The position numbers were made by a program, and so were the translations under genes. The notes under the pieces were generated by a model, which was given only the letters and a program-made list of their open reading frames with translations, had not been told where the DNA came from and searched no databases. Below are positions 48,152 to 59,889 of a DNA stretch of 64,000 nucleotides, one piece after another; position 1 is the stretch's first letter, and every line of letters begins with the position of its first letter. Source of the DNA: Arthrobotrys musiformis (Eukaryota > Ascomycota > Orbiliomycetes > Orbiliales > Orbiliaceae). Location of the stretch: contig JAVHJL010000013.1 in the NCBI GenBank assembly GCA_036971715.1, positions 806,001 through 870,000 on the forward strand, read 5' to 3'.

Positions 48152-51100
48152 ATGGAAGTAGTCGGAGGGGTCGCAAGCGTCATCGCGATCGTTGAGTTAG
48201 CCGCCAAAATTACCAAAATTTGTGCCGGATACATCAAGGAAGTTCGAGAATACGAGGCCGAGATCAAGGCTCTCGCTAATAGGTTCGAATGTCTTCAAAA
48301 GGTTCTCGAAGAGCTTGAAGGACTTCTGAAAGGCCCGCATCAGGAAAAACTCAAGAATTCGAAGAAGCTTCGAGATACGCTGGTCGCTTGCAAGGATGAG
48401 TTACAAATTTTGGCGAGCCGGTTGGAAGTTCCTACGCCTGCACCGGCGCCAAAAAGTACTGGGGGTCTATCGACTAGACGCCCAAGTAAATTCCAGAGAT
48501 TGTTAGAGGTGGCAAGAGGGGGGTCTCGAGGAAGGGCATCGAGTGTCAGCAGGGCACTAACGTGGCCAATCGAGAAGGCGGAGGTCAGCAAGATCATTTC
48601 AAGATTGGAAGAGGTGGAAGAAGTCATTCGATTTGCGCTTCAAATTGATCAAACGGAAATTATGCTAGAGGTTGATACCAAACTCAATCTAGTAAATCTC
48701 CCAGTTACAGATGGCGCGTCGTTTAACTGGTACGGCGACGACCACGAACCAAAGTGTCTACCAAACACTCGAGAGGATCTTCTGAAAGAGATAGATGACT
48801 GGGTGAACGGTCCCCCTGGCAAGCACATTTTCTGGTTATCGGGCGCTGCAGGTACCGGGAAATCAACGATTGCGAGGACTGTGGCCGAAATATATGGCAA
48901 AGCAAAGTTACTCGGAGGCAGCTTTTTCTTCAGGAGGGGGGCAGGTGATCGTGCCAGTGCTTCAAAATTCTTTACCACACTGGCGACGAATCTTATGCAG
49001 CATATACCGGCTATGAAGCCAACCGTTAGCAATATTATCGAAAAGGAGCCTGACATTGTTCGAAAGATTCTCAAAGAGCAGTTTGATAAGTTGATATTCC
49101 AGCCGTTGTCATTAGCCGACCATACGGGGCGTATTGTCCTGGTTATCGACGCCCTTGACGAATGCGACAACGAGCAAGATGTTCTCACCATAGTTAAGCT
49201 ATTAGGACTTCTGAAGGAGCTAAAGGGGCCCAACGTTCGAATTTTCCTTACAAGCCGAGGGGAAGTTTTCATCAATGCAGGGTTCCAAAAGATTTCAGGT
49301 GATTTCAAGGATGTAATCCTGCACGATATCGAGGAGCAGACGATTCTACACGATATCACGGTCTTCCTGAAGTATGAGTTGGAGAAGATAAAGGAAGACC
49401 ACGTATACCGTGATACCCTCCCGTCAGATTGGCCGACCCAGTCCACCATTGAAACTCTAGCCAAAATGGCGTGCCCTCTGTTCATCGTTGCATCAACTAT
49501 CTGTCGGTTCATCGAGGACCCTGAATCTCTCCCAGGAGAACTGCTGGCGGGAATACTCGAAGGCCAGCACAAACTGATCGAAGCAAACCCCGAAAGATCC
49601 CTCAGCCTCATTTACCTTCAAATCATGAACCAAAGGATGATGAAGAAATCGCCGTCCCAAAAAAAAATCATGCTGAAGGAATTTCAAAAGATTATGGGGA
49701 CAATAGTTCTCCTTCAGACCCCAATGTCCCGAAGTTCCTTGGCGCAATTTACCGATATGCCCGAGCTTAACATCAAAGTGAGGCTCGACGGATTCCAGTC
49801 CGTTCTTCGTATCCCAGAAGCCTCAAATGGCGTCATCAAAACGTTCCACTTGTCATTCCGAGAATTTATGCTCGACCCGGAGACTAAGGAGCAATCCCCA
49901 CTTTGGATTGACGAATGCCAAGTACATGGCTTCATTGGTAGGAGATGTATCGCCATCATGAAGGAACACCTTCGAAAAAACATATGTGATCTTTCATGGT
50001 CAAAAAATTCCTTGGGCGATATTCCTATCTGTAATATCTACAGACGATTTCCCGAGGAGCTCAAGTACGCATGTATTTATTGGACGTACCACCTATCCGC
50101 GAGCGGCGAGGAAATACGAGATGAAGGAGAGGCCCACCAATTCCTCCAGGAGTATATATTAGAGTGGTTAGAGGCGACGAGTTTTTTAAGGTATTCCTTT
50201 TCCAGCATAGACGCGACTTTCGAATTGGAGTCGGTAGTATCGGTAAGGAAGCAGGAGCCCCAGATCACCAATATACATTCTTTGTCTAGGAGCTTTACTG
50301 ACATTTTCTCGCCTGTTATTTTCTAGGAATCATGCGGGCACGAAGTCAAGAAACTTTTGTACGATATTAGGAGATTTATTCGGTCCAACTATGACACCAT
50401 CGCCAAACTACCGCTCCAAATCTACTACTCTGCTTTGCTGTTCTCCCCTGAGAACTGTCTGCTTCGGAAGATGTTTTACCATTTACATCTCGATTGGGTT
50501 CTGCAGGGGCCCAAGGTACCTAGGGACTGGGGGAACCTTCTCCAAAAAATCCAGAATAACACGTCCCTGCGGCAATACGTCGACTCTTTGGGGTTCTATG
50601 CACAAGGGGATCGGGAAAGACTAGTCATTAATTATTACGAGGTGATTCATGGAATAGGCGGCTCCACAAGAATCAACACCGCAACTATATGGGATATGAG
50701 GAATGGCGCCCTCTTAAAACTTGAAACCGATCTCGAGGCGTTTCCTATACGGTCCCTAGATGGGAAGTGGTCAGCAAGGGGAACTGATTCCTCGACTATA
50801 TCAATCTCGGACCCACTGAACGGACTAGTGGCTAAGAGACTAGCTCCGTTCCTCGATCCTATATGCACTTCTCACAAACCATTAGCGTTCTCATACGATG
50901 GAAAGCATTTTCTGTCGTTCATATGGTGGGGGGATTCTAAGCTGGGGAAATTAATGTTGTGGGAAACCGCGAGTTGGGGCCTCATAGATGCATGGGAGAG
51001 TAGCGGAAATACGGATGATGATAGAAGGGGTGTATTCTCACGGGATGGCAGCTTGATATTTTCCTGGGGCCAGGGTCTTGGTGAGGGTCCTGGATTCGAA

Positions 51101-52624
51101 GTTAGAGAGGTAAAGTCGGGAAAGCTATTGCAGCGTCTTATGGTCAACCCTGAAAAGGTTCAATTCTCTCCAAATGGCGAATACCTGGCATGCGGCGATT
51201 CTACCGCGGATCCTATCGATATACTGCATCTCAATCGAAACCGTCTGGAGCATATATCTGTGATTCCGGATCAGAAAAACAGTTCTTTTGTGTTTCTATC
51301 TGACGAGGAACTTGCTGTGTGTACAGGTACTGGAACAATATCGGTTTGGAGCCATCTCTCCGCGACCCTTGTTCGCACCATTGGCATTGGATACAAGGGT
51401 TCCGGGGGGATGGCACTTTCGCCCGATAGGAAAACTTTGGCAGTTTCTCGACACGATCGAGGTGTAGAGCTATGGGAAAGCCATGCTTTCTCTGCGATAT
51501 CCGGTTACGTGATCGGGGAGAAACCAAGTCTAGGGAATCGACCTGACGAAGGAGGCGAAATACGCCAGAGGGCCGACAACGCCGTCGAGGCACAAGACCA
51601 AGTCGCCTTCGTAGCCCTCTCCCCTAACTGTGGTTTTGTAGCCTCGGCGACCAAGTCCGAACCTGGAATCACGCTGTGGAAGATGTACCCTGATAAAGTT
51701 GCGCTGCACTCGCGACTACAGTTCGAAGCTGGGGAAGAGTTGTGGGAAGGTAATGAGGCCGATCCGTCGGAGCATTTATCGCAACATCAACAGCAGTGGC
51801 GTAACTTCGGGGTGTTTTCCGGGGATGGGAAATTATTGGCGGCGGCAGCGGTTTCCTTGACTAAGGCCTATGCTAAACTACGGGTTTGGAGTACTGAAAC
51901 TAGCGAGCTGTTATATGAATACGAGTCGAGTGGCGAGTTCAACCAAAGTTACCAATACCTGGGGTTAGAGCAACTGGCAATTTCACCGGACAACGAGACC
52001 CTCGCTGTAGCCTTTGGAATTAAGGCACCGATTTTGGTTTTCAGCTTGAAGCCTTATCACGAATCGACCGTTCCACACTTGGATGGTCACGTGGAGTTGA
52101 ACATCGGGCCTAGGATGCTGGACCCTATGTATGCACTCGAACGTTCCAGACTGGGTTCTGTCATGTTCTCCACACAAGGGGACATCATGGTGCTTGTTTT
52201 AGATGGAATATCTATTCAAGGGACATGCGAATTGTGGTGTACAAAGACTTGGAAAATAATCAGCTGCAACGACTTCGTGTGGGACAGCCCGAAACGGCCA
52301 AAAGTTAGGGCCGATACCGGGGTATTTCGAAGAAGTAGCGATGGGTTATGGACGTATGGGTATCTCGATTCTAACGAGGGTCGGTGGAACGAGGTGGGCC
52401 TGCATTCCGAAGGTTCGTCGTCTAGACGTTTCAGCTCTAAAGCTGGGCCGATATATTTCGATCGCGAGTGGATAATTACAAAGGGCTTCGAAGCTCTCTG
52501 GTTACCACGTTCATATCGCGGGAATCGTAACCAATGTTTTCAATTCCATGGGGATTCTTTGGTAGTTGGGAATTCGGGACGTGTGGATATTTGGAGGTTC
52601 GAGCTCCCTATTAGTCTAGAATAA
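48152..52624 (+). CDS. NLR-type STAND receptor: Helo-like N-domain, NACHT, WD40-like repeats
   Basis: Two exons, 48152-50242 and 50327-52624, joined in phase 0 across an 84-nt intron (GTAAGG...CTAG), give 1,462 residues. Residues 1-100 (MEVVGGVASVIAIVELAAKI...) resemble the Helo-like N-terminal domain of fungal STAND proteins. The NACHT domain starts near CLPNTREDLLKEIDDWV (about 202). It has Walker A GAAGTGKST at 231-239 and Walker B IVLVIDALDECD at 328-339. A fungal NACHT C-terminal element HLSFREFML precedes the LKYACIYWTYHL helix. The rest (about 770-1462) carries degenerate WD40-like blades, seen as repeated hydrophobic-SPD/NG-LA and LW/VW endings (for example MALSPDRKTLAV, GVELWESH, LAISPDNETLAV). 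In characterised members, C-terminal repeats sense a ligand, NACHT oligomerises and the N-domain triggers heterokaryon-incompatibility-type cell death; that outcome is inference here. The repeats are diverged, unlike the near-identical blades of het-d/het-e. Confidence 0.92.
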
Positions 52625-52979
52625 CTCATAGAGCTGGTCTTGTACATACATAGAGCTACTGAGTCTATAGGGGTTCCCTATAGTGTACTAAATCAAAATC
52701 AAGTATTATCTTGAAACCACGTTTCATATAAGGCGAGCGTATACTTAGGTTTGGTTTATAGGGTGTATACCATAAAACTACCTAGATGAGGACTTCTCCG
52801 AAAAAAAAGGCATTAGATACTTGTTAACGTGCCGTATGGGAGTATATTATAAATGAAGTCATGCGAATCGTTTGGCTATCGAATCAACTAATTAAGTTGC
52901 GCAAAATGCAACATATCCCCATACTATCCCCGTGCTGGATAAAAAGTTTGACCAAAGAAACAAAAAGCAAAAGAAATGT
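52625..52979. other. Short intergenic region, NLR 3' side
   Basis: 355 bp of A/T-rich DNA holding the NLR 3' end. The minus-strand sequence just below the tRNA (about 52940-52979) contains T runs fit for RNA polymerase III termination. Confidence 0.5.
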
Positions 52980-53080
52980 CGTCGCCGATAGGACTCGAAC
53001 CTATGCCCGCGAACGGAATTGATAGCAAGAGAGACGAGTGTCTTTCTAGTCAATCGCCTTAACCACTCGGCCACAGCGAC
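52980..53080 (-). tRNA. tRNA-Ser (anticodon AGA), intron-containing, copy 1
   Basis: Reading the minus strand from 53080, the acceptor stem GTCGCTG pairs with CGGCGAC at the 3' end, with discriminator G at 52980. An A box (TGGCCGAGTGG) and B box (GGTTCGAGTCC) are present, and the extra arm is the long type expected for Ser. The anticodon loop is CTAGAAA with anticodon AGA at 53047-53045. A 20-nt intron (53043-53024) follows position 37, the canonical site. T runs follow on the coding strand. It decodes UCU after A34 deamination. Confidence 0.95.
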
Positions 53081-54230
53081 ATATTTCATGATGTCGACGG
53101 TGCCAAACGACCTAGTTCAGCCTTGCTTCGCGTTGAACGACGAAGATTAGGATGCGTTGTTGAAACGATAAGGTCCACGAGGCTAGCGACATGTGTGTAA
53201 CCCGGCCGCCTGCATCGCGAGACTAGACTGGGCTATCTAGCAAACCCGAGATGCGCCTCAAGCCTGGTACCACATCTATACCTTCGTGTTTATTGAGAGC
53301 GCTATGAGTGATCGATCCAGCGATGTATATTTAGTCTCATACGTCTCGCGTGCGTGCAAGTGTAGTTGAAGTTGCCGGTCATCAAGGATTTCTTTATTAA
53401 ATCAATCGCCTAAATATAAATAAGTTAACGTTGCGTAATAAAGATCTGGTGACAAACGAAATTTAAGAATAAGTACCGCGCGGGTTTCTTGTAGACTGAC
53501 AAGTTGATGGGAGGGATGTGCATATAAGTAGGTATATTATGGCCTTATTTTACTTCGTTGATCTGAGGCCTTCGAATCTGCCAACTGAAGATCTTAAGTC
53601 CTCGGGATTCCCTTGCGATATATTGACTGAAAGTTGGTGTCAAATATTTAAATCTATTATCTTCTGGGCGTCCGAGTCGCCATTTGCCTAGAGATAGGCG
53701 GACTTACCCTAGTAGTCTGAAATTTTCATAATAATATCAACTCATTGGACCTGGAGACAAGACGAATGCACATTGTATGGAGCATGAAATATTGGATTGC
53801 TCGACTGAAGAAGGTTAGTAGCTATATATAACGCTATGGATATGCTGTAGAAATAGCGCCTTCGGTATTATTTTGTCGGTTGAGGTCGAGGGCTATGGTC
53901 AATACTCAACCGGCCAGTGAGTGCAATGATACCAAAACCAAAAGAGGTCGCTTGTTGACAGGGGTCTAGCGAATGCGAACAGAGAAATTGAACCACTCTG
54001 TAGATCTAGGTCTGGAAGAACGCAGGGTCGACCTGGCTATCGCGTGGGGGCTTTAAAAGTTTGATTATTTGGCCCTGAGCAAGCCGTTATTCCGTTTTTG
54101 AACCAAAAAAAGAAAGGGGCGTACGGAGGTCGAGAATCAGGCAGGTAGTATACACACACCTTTCACGATGTTCGATACCAGCACAACTATCCCGTTCTAA
54201 ACATTCACCCAACCGAGAAAAAAAAGATGT
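53081..54230. other. Interval between the two tRNA-Ser genes
   Basis: 1.15 kb with no supported reading frame. It is A/T-rich in parts and shows no long terminal repeat or duplicated flank that I could recognise. The two tRNA genes share only short similarity outside the gene body (a CGACAT-rich 5' flank). Confidence 0.5.
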
Positions 54231-54329
54231 CGTCGCCGATAGGACTCGAACCTATGCCCGCGAACGGAATTGATGAAGAGGACTCGAAGTCTTTCTAGTC
54301 AATCGCCTTAACCACTCGGCCACAGCGAC
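54231..54329 (-). tRNA. tRNA-Ser (anticodon AGA), intron-containing, copy 2
   Basis: Same mature sequence as copy 1, read from 54329 to discriminator G at 54231. The intron sits at the same place but is 18 nt and different in sequence from the 20-nt intron of copy 1, though both begin AGAC. A T-rich terminator follows on the coding strand (complement of the A run at 54218-54225). Confidence 0.95.
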
Positions 54330-55507
54330 ATTATTTGATGGAGATGTCGCTTTGGATTTGCGTTCACAGGGCTCTCGACTCTGGCCTGTGCCTGGGATCG
54401 TGAAGTGAAAGGTGTGTTTGTCTTTGTATTGTTCCACAGCGCTGGAATTGATCTGCCATGCGCACGCACATGCGCGTTTTGAAAAGACCCTCAGAAGGAA
54501 TTCTAGACCGCCTTGTTTCTGGTCTTGGTATTGGCGGCATGGATATTTGGGTAGCAAGAATAGGAATTTCTCAGATTTCCATGTTGGCGATCCCGCTTGG
54601 TCACCCACCCGATATCCGATGTCGTGCCAAAGTCTCGGGTCGATTGTCCAACCATTCCACGGGAAGTGGAACGTGAGGGTGCCCTAGCTAGGGCTCTTTT
54701 GAAGAAAAACCTTCCAAAGCGGCCGGTCTGGACCTCTGTCGAAGAATTGGTCATTCAGTGGCCCCGATATCTCGGCCGAGGAGCCATGACTAGGTACTTA
54801 AAGGGCGAAAAGTATATAGACTGGCGAAAACCTAATATCTTCGGATTCCCTTTGCTTGCGGCCAACCGAAAGTAAGCGCTCGATGTTCAGGGACAGTTTG
54901 ACAAGTCACGGTTGATTCGAACGAACCAGGTGTCTAGGAACCCCAAATTCCGAGGGCTTTGGAGCTAGCGTGTGGCTGCTTCAAGTGGAAAGATAGCATG
55001 CAGACGAGTCGGAGGGGTTCGTTCAAGCAAAATGTAATTTGGATCGTTCGATCATCGAGTATTGGCGGTGCAAGGGGGGGGAAATCGAACGGCAGGAAAG
55101 TCTTTTTAATGGTTTTTTCAGGTCAACGGCTGCAGAACTCCAAACTTAATGCATGATTTCATTATCGTCCCTTTCAACTCCAATCATCAATAAAATACTT
55201 CTTGCTTGCGTACTAATTCCCTCTTTGCCTTCGACCTTCGCTTTTCTGACTTGCTTCCCACATGCCGCAATGCTCTTGCCCCGGATAGCATTTTTAAACC
55301 TCACGATCTTTATTACTTGCTCATAGCGTCAAGCAGAAACCGGTATACCCGGCTTTTGAAAGCTCAGTCCTGCAAGCTATATATAATCTTTATTTTTCGC
55401 GAGCGGGCAGACCATTCGATCCCTACTGAGTCAAGAAACATCGTTGCCTACTTCTCAGGTGATTGCTGCCGCTTCTGGGGAGCTCAAGACGCTAGGCATA
55501 AGGAACC
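54330..55507. other. Intergenic upstream of the hybrid histidine kinase
   Basis: 1.18 kb. A short plus-strand frame (54597-54875) includes PVWTSVEELVIQWPRYLGRG and looks a little protein-like, but it lacks a matching family, is overlapped by other frames and has no splice support. The final 200 bases include T/A-rich promoter-like sequence before the kinase ATG. Confidence 0.45.
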
Positions 55508-58500
55508 ATGTCATCGCCGCTCACTCCCATTGATGACGAGCCTCTTACTCCCAGATTTGATGGCGTCGATGAAAGACCGTCAATTCTCGCTGCCACGAAC
55601 CTCAAAATAAAAAATACTGTACCCGAACGGCCTTCCGAGCCTACTGTTTTTGACCCTAATCTGACCAGCTCGCCGATATTTGAATTCAACGAGTGCGACT
55701 TTCAACGGCTATATCCAGCGGACAGAGACGATGATGGGTGTGTCACGGAGCCGATTAAGCCCGTGGACTTTGAAGATCCGTATTTATTCCCGACATTGAC
55801 AAAAAATGAGCTTGTACGGTACGTTGAAGACTAATTTGTTGTTGTTCATCACATGCTTCTGCTAATATTTCGCTCTAGCCTCAAGTCGTTGTGGTACTAC
55901 GGGCGGTACATAGAAAATGATACGCATTTGCTATCATGCTTGCAAGATCAAGTGGACTTGGTGAATGGTATGCCCACTTTGAAAAAAAAGGACACTAGGA
56001 TTACTAGGACTGATGAAGCTACTGTAGATTTTATGGAGAAGGACTGTGTGATCCTTGGCCTACTCGATCACGACTACTACCGGAGAGTCGTAACTGCAAA
56101 TGTGCCCCTAGCCGTCTTGCCTCGTAGAGAGGCTACTTGTGCTCACACTATATTGCATAATGGGGGCAGAGTGCTTATGGTAAAGGATATGGAAAAAGAC
56201 TGGAGGTTTGTGGCCTCCTGTGTTATTGTCGACCTGGGATGCTGTTATTAAACCAGGAATACGTAGGTTTATGGCTTCGCCGCATGTAGAAGCCGGTCTG
56301 AAATTCTACGCGGGTAAGTTGTCTGCATACGAAGTAATGTAGGAGATAATGGGAAATACTAATATGATCTTAGGGACCCAATTGAGGTATAAAATACCTG
56401 GGACAAACTGCGAAATCGCATTTGGTTCTCTTGTAAGAATACAGCTCCGTGTCAACCAATATTGTACACGTTCGATTTTACGAAAATTATTTTCGGTGGC
56501 TAAATCGATGAATTCAATATAGTGTGTCGCCAACTTTTCAGCCACTCAACCACTCAGCCTTCGACAACAAAATGCCCTGATAAAATTCGCAGATGTCATT
56601 GTGCACACCATCATTGAACGGACCCGAAGTATGAGGCTAGCAGAAAGAGAACGGCTCACTTCAATCCTTGGGAATTTGACAAAAACCGCGTCGCCAAAGA
56701 CCATAAAAGAAATGGCGCTGCGGACACTACAAGAAACATACCCCTTTGCTTCAGTCAGTGTTCAGAGTCAGCAAAATGGCCAAATTTCCCTCAAAAACAG
56801 GCAGACGCCTGTTCCATACCACGAGTTTCGGGAAAACATTTGGGAAGACGACGAAGGTGTCAACAATTGGATTACGGGGCACAACAATACGCCATATATC
56901 AAGTCAAAGTGCGACCCTAGCGTCCGAGCCATCGCATTTAGGATGAAGTCGGACCCAAAATCATACGTGGTAGTGGAGACAAGCGAGATGAAGCAGATAT
57001 TCGATGAAGTGGACTCGTGGTTTGTAGGGGCCGTCACTCTCCTTGTGTGTAACACCATCCAAGAGGAGCTGTTAAATCAGACGATGCATGCGAAATCCCG
57101 GTTCCTAAGAGGCATTTCTCATGAGCTCAGAACGCCAATACATGCTATACTATCTTCCTGCGAACTACTCATAGAAGAGAATAGGGATATAACGCCACCA
57201 ACGAGCTCCCAGCAGCATATTGATTCTTTAATGTTCCCGAAACAGGCCTATTTATCGGAGAAAGCCCTCGATATGTTGAGTAATATCGACAGTTCTGGTC
57301 GTGAGCTCCTCAACACCATCAATAACCTATTAGACTACGATCAGTTTGAAAACAAAGCCTTAGTCAAGGTTATGCAACTCCACAGCTTCAATATAATTGA
57401 AGAAGAAGTACTGCGTGAGACTGCCTCTGCATTTACAACTGATCAAGAAGTCACCCTGATATCTGACAATCGACTGCCTCCGGAGGTCGAGATGTTGATG
57501 ACTGATTACAACTTGATGAAGCAATGCCTCGGACAACTAGTTCGGAACGCCATGAAATTCACCAATACCGGGACGGTAATATTCCAAACTACGCTGTCAG
57601 AGAACCATGAATTCCTTGAGTACAACATCGTGGACACCGGCATCGGTATTGCGGATGAAGATAGCGAGAAGATCTTTAAGCCATTCGAGAAAGTTGATAT
57701 GACGGTAAGAGGCTCGGGTTTAGGTCTGACGGTGGCATCAAGAATTGCAGAAGTCCTGGGAGGCGATATCAAGCTTGTTTCCTCGTGCCCGGGGGATGGA
57801 TCACACTTCAGGCTCCGATTACACAATCCAATCTTGGCATGCCCGAGAATTTCTTACCAAAAGCGAATTTTGATGGACTGCGAGATGCCTCTCACGTACT
57901 TTATGCCAATTGACCGACAAGTTGAAACTGTTCACCTTACGTACGCAGCCCGGAACCTAGAACGGATGGGGTTTACATGCAACGGGCCAGATGCAGCAAC
58001 TTTGGTTCTCGCTGAAGCCAAGAGCGCTACGGATACCTTTGCGAATTTGCTCGGCTCTATTCGGCGTGACCAGATCATCATATACATTTGCCAAAATTAC
58101 AGCGAACTCCACGAAAGCGAGAATGCATCGTCTAATGAAGATTATACAAGGCGATTTATCCGTTGCCTCACCCCGGTCCGCAGAGGGAGACTCTGGCAGG
58201 TTGTGGAGGACGCTGCAAAGGCGTACCGAGACCTAAAACTCAAGGACCGAGAATTCCGGACTCCTGAACTAAACAAGGAATTTCAAGCTACCTTCTCGCA
58301 AGGAACGCAAATGGAAGATCTCCACGCAAACGCTATATCCACAGAATCGTCAAAAGTTCGACAGCGCCGACATGCACGCCGGAGTCTTGATGCTCTACGA
58401 ATTCTCATCGTCGATGATAATCCTACGAACTTGGGGATCTTAGTGATGTATTGCAAGAAACGCAAGTACGACTACGTCACGGCTATAAATGGGAAAGAAG

Positions 58501-58846
58501 CGCATGAAAAATATTTGGAGGCTGCTAGAGAGGATAAATGCATCTCCCTCGTTTTGATGGACTTGGACATGCCTGTGAAGAATGGGATTGATGCCACACA
58601 TGAAATTCGAGTCAGCGAGGCAACGGAAGGGCTTCAACCGAGTATGGTGTTCATGGGTGAGAATTATATCGGCTGGTCTTTAGTATCTATAACAGAACTA
58701 ACTAGAATTTTCTGATAGTGACTGGACAAAATACGGATGAGGACAAGAAGAAGTCCGTGGAGGCTGGGGCAAACGGGTACTACGTTAAACCACTGAGTAT
58801 GAAGGCGCTTGACGACCTCATCTCTCTACATTTTCCAAAGGCTTAA
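55508..58846 (+). CDS. Hybrid sensor histidine kinase with GAF-like sensor and receiver domain
   Basis: Six exons, 55508-55818, 55879-56205, 56267-56313, 56374-56432, 56523-58656 and 58719-58846, all in phase, give 1,001 residues. The N-terminal sensor (about 105-275) is GAF-like: CAHTILHNGGRVLMVKDMEKD then WRFMASPHVEAGLKFYAG and IAFGSLCVAN, motifs restored only by the exon joins proposed here. The kinase core has the H box ISHELRTPIH with phospho-acceptor His448, N box RNAMKFT (Asn590), G1 VDTGIGI (Asp619) and G2 GSGLGL. The receiver at the C-terminus has acidic Asp879-880, phospho-acceptor Asp928 in LMDLDMP and Lys983 in YVKPLS. Between kinase and receiver (about 690-820) lies a segment that resembles a degraded receiver without its Asp. 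By family knowledge it would relay phosphate through an HPt protein to Skn7/Ssk1-type regulators; the ligand is unknown. Confidence 0.95.
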
Positions 58847-59889
58847 GGATTTGGATACGAGGATTGGGGGTGATGGCTAGAAAGGCTCGAAATCCACAAT
58901 CCCCAACGTTTTGAAGGTCGTCCTTATTCACTCGTTATAGGAGCTACCAACCGTCACTTTTCTACTCTCGATTGGCGATCCCGGTGATAGAACCGCGCCC
59001 GAGAAGCTCGAGTACTCTAGTTTTTCTTTTCTGTTATGATTCTTTTCCTTTGCATGGTGCTTGGTGCAGGAGTTTTTCCCGAGGCGGGTTTGGTTTCTTT
59101 CGTCGTCCTCTTTTTCTCGCAAATTTATATTATCGTGCATTCTCAGTCATCTTTATCATTTTTGAATATCGCGGATACACAAATTTGCATTACGGAGGGG
59201 GTCCTCGGCTTCTGTCTCGATTTCAGACAGGAGCTATTCTTTTCACGCTTGTTTTTTTTCGGTTGCAATTGGAGAGTTCCTGGGGTGCCTGGGCCATGTT
59301 GATCGATATATCGATACATCATATATCCCCAGGCATATTAGTGAATTCTTGTTATATATATATATAGCTTAATGTATATATCATAATTAATATAATACGA
59401 ATACGTAAAAGAGCCAATGGTACAGTTCTAGCCTCGGTATAAGTACTGGTATTACTTGTATAATCTTATCTGTTCGTCGTATTGCCTCGTATGATAAGCG
59501 TTATCAGGGTCATATTATGGGGTAGAAAACAGTCTAAGTGGGTCTTTATCGCTCGGTTCCCCATGGTTTTACCACTAAATATGCGGGGTAGCGGTAGGCT
59601 AGGGACATTTGATGCCGGGATGGTTAGTACCCGGAAAGCGAGCTGGCACCATGACTTTGTAGACGTGTGTTCGTGTCGCACATGATAATGCCGCGGCGCC
59701 GACGACCTCAATCCAACATCGGCCAACACAACCCCGGCTCAATTCTATGCATGCACGGTCTAGATTCCATATATCGCACGATCTCCCCAGAGAAAAAATA
59801 ATTCCAACTCCCTTTCATTCACATCGAAATTCATCAAAAATCGAACGAACCTAGATTGTTTACTTACACCACATCATCACCTGAGGATC
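58847..59889. other. Intergenic between kinase and dehydrogenase genes
   Basis: 1.04 kb of A/T-rich DNA with no credible gene. It contains a TA dinucleotide run at about 59353-59366 and probable 3' and 5' flanks of the neighbouring plus-strand genes. Confidence 0.5.
59353..59366. repeat. TA dinucleotide repeat
   Basis: Seven TA units in an intergenic A/T-rich patch. A simple microsatellite. Confidence 0.8.

Noticed and set aside
48649..49611. 320-residue minus-strand frame over the NACHT gene
   Set aside because: Antisense shadow of the conserved NACHT coding region, no motif of its own.
54597..54875. 92-residue plus-strand frame upstream of the kinase
   Set aside because: Overlapped by another frame, no family recognised and no splice path to the kinase exons in phase.
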